Shown here piece by piece: positions 59,738-64,000 of a DNA stretch of 64,000 bases. The DNA is from Antedon mediterranea. Lineage: Eukaryota > Echinodermata > Crinoidea > Comatulida > Antedonidae. The notes beneath the pieces were generated by a model. That model made no database searches and was not told the DNA's origin. It was given only the letters and a program-made list of their open reading frames with translations. A program made the translations under genes and the position numbers. Positions within the stretch are counted from its first letter, which is position 1. Each line of letters begins with the position of its first letter. The stretch is from NCBI RefSeq assembly GCF_964355755.1, contig NC_092670.1, positions 14,073,201-14,137,200 on the forward strand, given 5' to 3'.

Positions 59738-60997
59738 GGCCAAATAAAAAAAAATACTTGTTAAGCGTCACACCCTCATAAATTTTCAGGGGCGGGGGGA
59801 CGGTTTTTTTTTTTTTTTTTTACTTTTTATGGAGGTATAATTTTGTGCGATGGACGTTTTGGCCCACTTTTTTTTAGGACGAAACGTCAAACTTTTAAAA
59901 TGCGAAACAGAACAAAATTGACTATGTATGAAATATTATTGCCGATGACAAAATTGAGTTTTGTATTGTTTATATCCAGACGTAATTAAAACATTAAATT
60001 TAATTGCCACCGAGCGAAATTGTAGGCCCTAGGCTAATCCGTCCAAGCTGCCACCCCCGCCTCACTCACTCGTCCGCCGTCTCTCGCTCGACTCATCTAT
60101 CCAGGAAATTCCCTATCGCGAGAAGCATGATGTTGGTCTCAATAATACTAAATAGTGGGCTGATTTTGAAAACAGCTTACGGCATTTCTTAAGTGAATTT
60201 TTATTCAACGTATTCATTCTTCTTTGATGAATCCTTTGCCAATTGCTGTGTAAATCAGTATTTAAAGTTGTGATGCGAAAAGTGTGTGTAATTATTCCAC
60301 ACAGGTAAACCAGGCATAAGAAAACGCATCGCCGGGCCCATCGCCCAACAGGACCTCGTGGCGTGCCGATCTCGAGCGCGAGATCATCGTAAACAAAATT
60401 GGTAGAGCCCATTATGTATGGGGTGTTTCCTATTTACGAACCTATAAAAAACGCGCCTCGACCACTGTGTAGGCAAAATATTTATTTCGTTAAATCCCTA
60501 AATTGATAATCGTGTATTCTGTAATCACGTGACTGATGATGTAATCCTCAGCGACGTACTAAATGCACGTGATTTAATGTGTTGGGGAAAAAGCCTGCTG
60601 TTTACCACATTACATGATTCGCGGTGCTATTCGCGTTTCCTTGACGTAAATCGGCGGCGTGTAAATGAAACAATTGTTTTCACCAAATTGCCGTTGTCGA
60701 CAAAGAGCGATCGGTGGCTAGCTAGCGTGGCTAAGCTAAGAAGTACGTATTTTTCAAAAATTACACCAGCCTAGCAAACATTTGCTAGTTTTTTGAAATT
60801 TTCAACTAGCAATTATGAAGAATCTACTAGCAAAATGCTAGTTGCTAGCGTGAATTTTGAGCCCTGCTCTGGAGCTGGGCCGGGCCGCTGAACTTTCCGT
60901 TATATATGGGTAAAAAAAAAAAAAAAATAAAAAGAGAGGCGGCTGGATAATCAGGAGCGGGCGGTGACGCTTAACAAGTATGTTTTTTTATTTGGCC
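59738..60997. mobile_element. Harbinger-like nonautonomous DNA element (1.26 kb)
   Basis: The left end GGCCAAATAAAAAAAAATAC is followed by TTGTTAAGCGTCAC; the right end carries GTGACGCTTAACAAGTAT and TTATTTGGCC. TTA flanks both sides (59735-59737 and 60998-61000), a 3-bp duplication typical of PIF/Harbinger. The interior is GC-richer, with no transposase frame; a plus-strand frame at 60529-60774 has no known motif. A related end fragment (TACTTGTTAAGGGTCAC) lies near 2015 in the MTMR9 gene. Confidence 0.7.
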
Positions 60998-61000
60998 TTA

Positions 61001-61620
61001 TTTTAACGTGGTGACATGAGGATTTATTGTATATGCCCCACAATTAAACCAATTTGTTGTATTTTTATCATATATGAGTGAATTATAGGAAAATATTGAG
61101 AGTTTTATAATATTTAGTATTTTTTAAATAAATCAATTTTGTACAAAAGATGGGAAACGTTTATTGAGCTTTTTTTTAAACGAAACAATACATATGACGA
61201 AACAATCTACAATTTAGCTAAAATATAGAATTAAATATGAACAAACAAAAGTACATCAAAATGCACATGCTGACTATTAATAATTTTTAATTATTATTGA
61301 ATACTTTAATTAGACACATTGTGATTTCTCACAGATTTCCTCATCTTTTTCTTTGTTAATTAATTATATTAATGTTACGCCATTACATAACTTACAGCAT
61401 ATACTCTGTTCTACAAAGGCAAATCATAAAATATTAAAAAATGTAGGCCTATAATTAATCTAATAGATGTTGTTAATCAAGATTTTTGTGGAATGTAACA
61501 CTGCCACCTAGCAGTCGGGGGAGAGAGATGAGGGAGATTTCTCTCCCCGGCGCGAGAGGGAATCATCGAAAAACGTGCGAGTCGTCGTCGCGAGAAAGAA
61601 AGCTGGGAAGATTTTTGCGT
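61001..61620. other. Region upstream of the glutaminase gene
   Basis: The first 450 bases are AT-rich with nothing recognisable. From about 61500 it becomes CpG- and GC-rich, with a hairpin of GGGGAGAGA and TCTCTCCCC, consistent with a promoter-proximal stretch. Confidence 0.4.
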
Positions 61621-61630
61621 GCAATATGTG

Positions 61631-61637
61631 TATAAAA
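61631..61637 (+). promoter_or_regulatory. TATA box candidate of the glutaminase gene
   Basis: TATAAAA lies about 120 bases before the start codon at 61753, downstream of a GC-rich stretch. It would place the start site near 61660. Confidence 0.4.
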
Positions 61638-61752
61638 CAGTCAATTTAAAAGCCTCCATACAATAAATATACTATATTTAATTAGAGTAACTCAAGAAAG
61701 TATTTGCGTATTAAAATCTATTTCAGGTACATAGTCAAACAGCACTGGTGCC

Positions 61753-63284
61753 ATGAATTTGCAACATATGTGTAGGCCCATGGGGGCTAGAATGATGTCT
61801 TCAATGTTTTGGAAACACACAGCAGGAAGAGGGCCACGCAGCCGCCGTTGCTATTTAGAAAGCAACCTGATATCACGGCCTAGCTGCTATCTTCGATTTA
61901 TATTCTCTTCATCATCGGTGATGACAAATATACCAAGCCAGCCTCCGGTTCTGTAAGTAATTTTATTTAGTCTGTGTTTTTCTTAGAAGGTGTACAATAT
62001 TTATGATTATTTTAAAAGTTTTTTTAATATGCGAAGCGGCCGCCAACCAAAGCGGTCGCTAGTTCAATAACGGTAATTTGTATGGAATGGAACGCTGTGT
62101 GCACTTTGATTGTTGTTGTTTTGTAATCTTTGATTGTCATTGTTTCGACAGTTTTTCTTTACCTCGGACGTAAATAACAATCTACATTATTATGTAATTT
62201 ATTCTCTTTTTATACAGATTGAATGTGATTCGATGATTACTTACTTTAACTGTTCTAAATGATATATGTTTAATAAAGTCAATAAAATACATTGTGGTGT
62301 TTGTATTGTATATTAATATAATATATAATAAGCCAATTATTAAGAATAAGACCATGGCGTTGACAACGACAATCAAAGATTAAAGCGCATATGGCGTTCC
62401 ATACAAATAACGATATTAAACTGGCGGCCGCTTTGGTTGGTGGCTGCTTCGACCATACTCCCCTAGGTAGGCCTTACCGTAATAATAATTTATAAACTTA
62501 AATCTCAAAAACGTATCCATTTTCATTTTTCAATTGGCTCTTTAATTTCTGAGACTGTAATAATTACTGTAGAATAAAAGATTAACTAACTAATTTCTTC
62601 TTTTTCTTCTGCAGATTGGAATGTCTTGAAGATAAGATATTTGACATTTGTTCAGATGACAAAAATACTCTTTTGATTGGTGATTTCTTTAAGGTACAAT
62701 ATTTAATTTTAATTGCTTAGCTTAAATCTAACTGTAAAATTGCATACAAAATTCCATAAAAAAAAGTAAATAGCAATATAGGCTAGATAGAAGATAGATA
62801 TAATATTTTCAGCATCACTGTCTTCCAAAATAACCATCTTTGATAGTCGTAAACTCTCCTAATACCAAACTAGAAACTTTTCCGAAAACCAGAATTTTTC
62901 TTCACAAGGGTTCAAATTCATTTTAACCATTAAAACACATTCCGAATACCAGACTTTCCGGAAAACCAGACATATTAGGAAAGCCCAAGAGTGTCTCATA
63001 TTGGGAGAGTTGACTGTTTTCGCTTTTTAAATGTTGTTTAGTCTTATTTTAATTAACAGGGAAGTGATATCACTGCTTTTCAGTAGTTGTTTGTTTAAAT
63101 ATATACTGTACTGTATATTCACATTTAGTTTTGTTCATTTGTAAATTTTAAAGTTATTGAAAGAAAAAGGATTACACTTGGAAGATCCACGCCTTCAAGA
63201 ATCGATCACCAAATTCAACAAAGTTGCCAAAGATCAAAACCTTCATCACAACACCTGTTATATTGATAAAGAAGAATTTAAAAA
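61753..63284 (+). CDS. GLS: Glutaminase, mitochondrial (GLS-type), 5' part
   Basis: Three exons are visible: 61753-61952, 62615-62693 and 63154-63284; the gene continues past the right edge, so the serine-dependent amidohydrolase domain and ankyrin repeats are not seen. The first exon encodes an Arg/Ser/Met-rich N-terminus without acidic residues until about residue 36 (RGPRSRRCYLES), as in mitochondrial presequences. The next part, LLECLEDKIFD through DFFKLLKEKGLHLEDPRL to YIDKEEFKK, follows the GLS EF-hand-like N-terminal domain (human SLEDLLFY, FITALKSTGLRTSDPRL, LDKDLFKK). Glutaminase converts glutamine to glutamate and ammonia in the mitochondrial matrix. The first ATG was chosen because it is in frame with no upstream ATG before the TATA box; Met10 is an alternative. 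Confidence 0.85.
62031..62455. mobile_element. MITE with long inverted ends in glutaminase intron 1
   Basis: About 85 bases at each end are imperfect inverted repeats: GCGAAGCGGCCGCCAACCAA on the left and TTGGTTGGTGGCTGCTTCG on the right, continuing through TTTGTATGGAA / TTCCATACAAA to AATCAAAG / CTTTGATT. The centre is AT-rich and noncoding. Target duplication unclear. Confidence 0.8.
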
Positions 63285-63336
63285 GTATAGCAATCTTGTT
63301 TTTTTTTTTACAGTAAAAATAAAACACTTATAATAA

Positions 63337-63765
63337 TGTAACGGGGTGTCCCCTGAATAGGATTGTCCCTTTAGCAGGGATGTGTCCCCTGAATAGAGTT
63401 GTCCCCTAATAGAATTGTTCCCTTTTGGGATGTCCCCTTAATAGGGTTGTCCCTTTAGCAGGGTGTGTCCCCTGAATTAGGTTGTCCCTAATAGAATTGT
63501 CCCTTAATTGGGACGTCCCCTAAATTGGCTTGTCCCTTAATTGGGACATCCCCTTAATAGGGGTGTGTCCCCTAAATTGGGTTGTCCCCTAATAGAATTG
63601 TCCCCTTAATTGGGATGTTACCCTTTAGCAGGGGTGTGTCCCCTAAATTGGGTTGTCCCCTAATAGAATTGTCCCTTAATAGGGTGGTCCCTTTAGCAGG
63701 GGTGTGTCCCCTTAATTGGGTTGTCCCTAATAGAATTGTCCCCTAAATTGGGACGTCTCCTTATT
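63337..63765. repeat. GTCCCCTAATAG-type tandem array
   Basis: Short units such as TTGTCCCCTAATAGAATTG, GTGTCCCCTAAATTGGG and CCCTTTAGCAGGGGTGTG recur in a higher-order order of roughly 90-110 bases. It lies in the glutaminase intron after the third visible exon. The rest of the window to 64000 shows no exon. Confidence 0.9.
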
Positions 63766-64000
63766 GAATAGAGGTTCTGCTTTATTGCATTGTGATGGAA
63801 TATACAGTCCATTTTTATTCAAAATTAAATGCATTACAGTGTGTATTTCATGTAATTTTCAGGAAATGGTAAATACTGTACATAGACTTATTCATCATAT
63901 CCTTTTTTGATATTTTCCAAATTAGTCACCTATCAATATTACCATAAGGCCTAAATTGTACACACTCAATTCAGTTGACCAGTGTAACAAACAGTAGATA

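Noticed and set aside
1-64000. CRISPR array, prokaryotic operon or viral insertion
   Set aside because: The repeats are minisatellites with no regular spacers, every gene is intron-containing and animal-like, and no retroviral or other viral frame was seen.

Overview
The window looks like nuclear DNA of an AT-rich marine invertebrate deuterostome, most probably an echinoderm. All recognisable genes are intron-rich animal genes with GT-AG introns. The noncoding DNA is full of short inverted-repeat transposons, tRNA-derived repeats, GGCCTAG-rich stretches and minisatellite arrays. The group assignment is an inference from this style; nothing in the window names the species.

Six protein-coding genes were assembled by hand from exons with matching splice sites and phases. 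(1) 78-3137, plus: the C-terminal 225 residues of MTMR9, a catalytically dead myotubularin; the 5' part lies outside the window. (2) 10239-4988, minus: a compact BCLAF1/THRAP3-family SR-rich nuclear protein with a short first coding exon, a 3.4 kb intron and two main exons. (3) 13383-35465, plus: a 13-exon, 551-residue armadillo-repeat protein that aligns end to end with fungal Vac8, including its three groove arginines at identical spacing. (4) 45553-42920, minus: an 877-residue ZNF800-like zinc-finger protein on one coding exon, with a likely noncoding first exon and a ZNF143-type promoter motif near 47.15 kb. (5) 49356-58031, plus: a 604-residue protein I cannot name, with a long proline-rich and acidic region, a membrane segment, one sushi domain, and a second membrane segment. 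(6) 61753 to beyond the right edge, plus: the 5' end of a mitochondrial glutaminase (GLS-type).

Between and inside the genes: 2.4-3.0 kb holds a nested pair of mobile elements in an MTMR9 intron; 7.1-8.3 kb is a roughly 42-bp minisatellite in the BCLAF1/THRAP3 intron; 13.5-25 kb is the giant first intron of the Vac8 gene, with Helitron-like elements, MITEs and local duplications; 30.6-32.4 kb is a transposon with a 5-bp target duplication inserted into another MITE; 35.5-35.8 kb is a 25-bp array in the Vac8 3' UTR; 36.3-42.6 kb is gene-poor with a 119-bp triplication; 51.4-52.2 kb is an 82/75-bp array; 59.7-61.0 kb is a Harbinger-like element with TTA duplication; 63.3-63.8 kb is a GTCCCCTAATAG-type array in a GLS intron. 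The six genes show no sign of a shared pathway; the window is an ordinary gene neighbourhood. The most noteworthy proteins are the animal Vac8 orthologue and the two-pass sushi protein.
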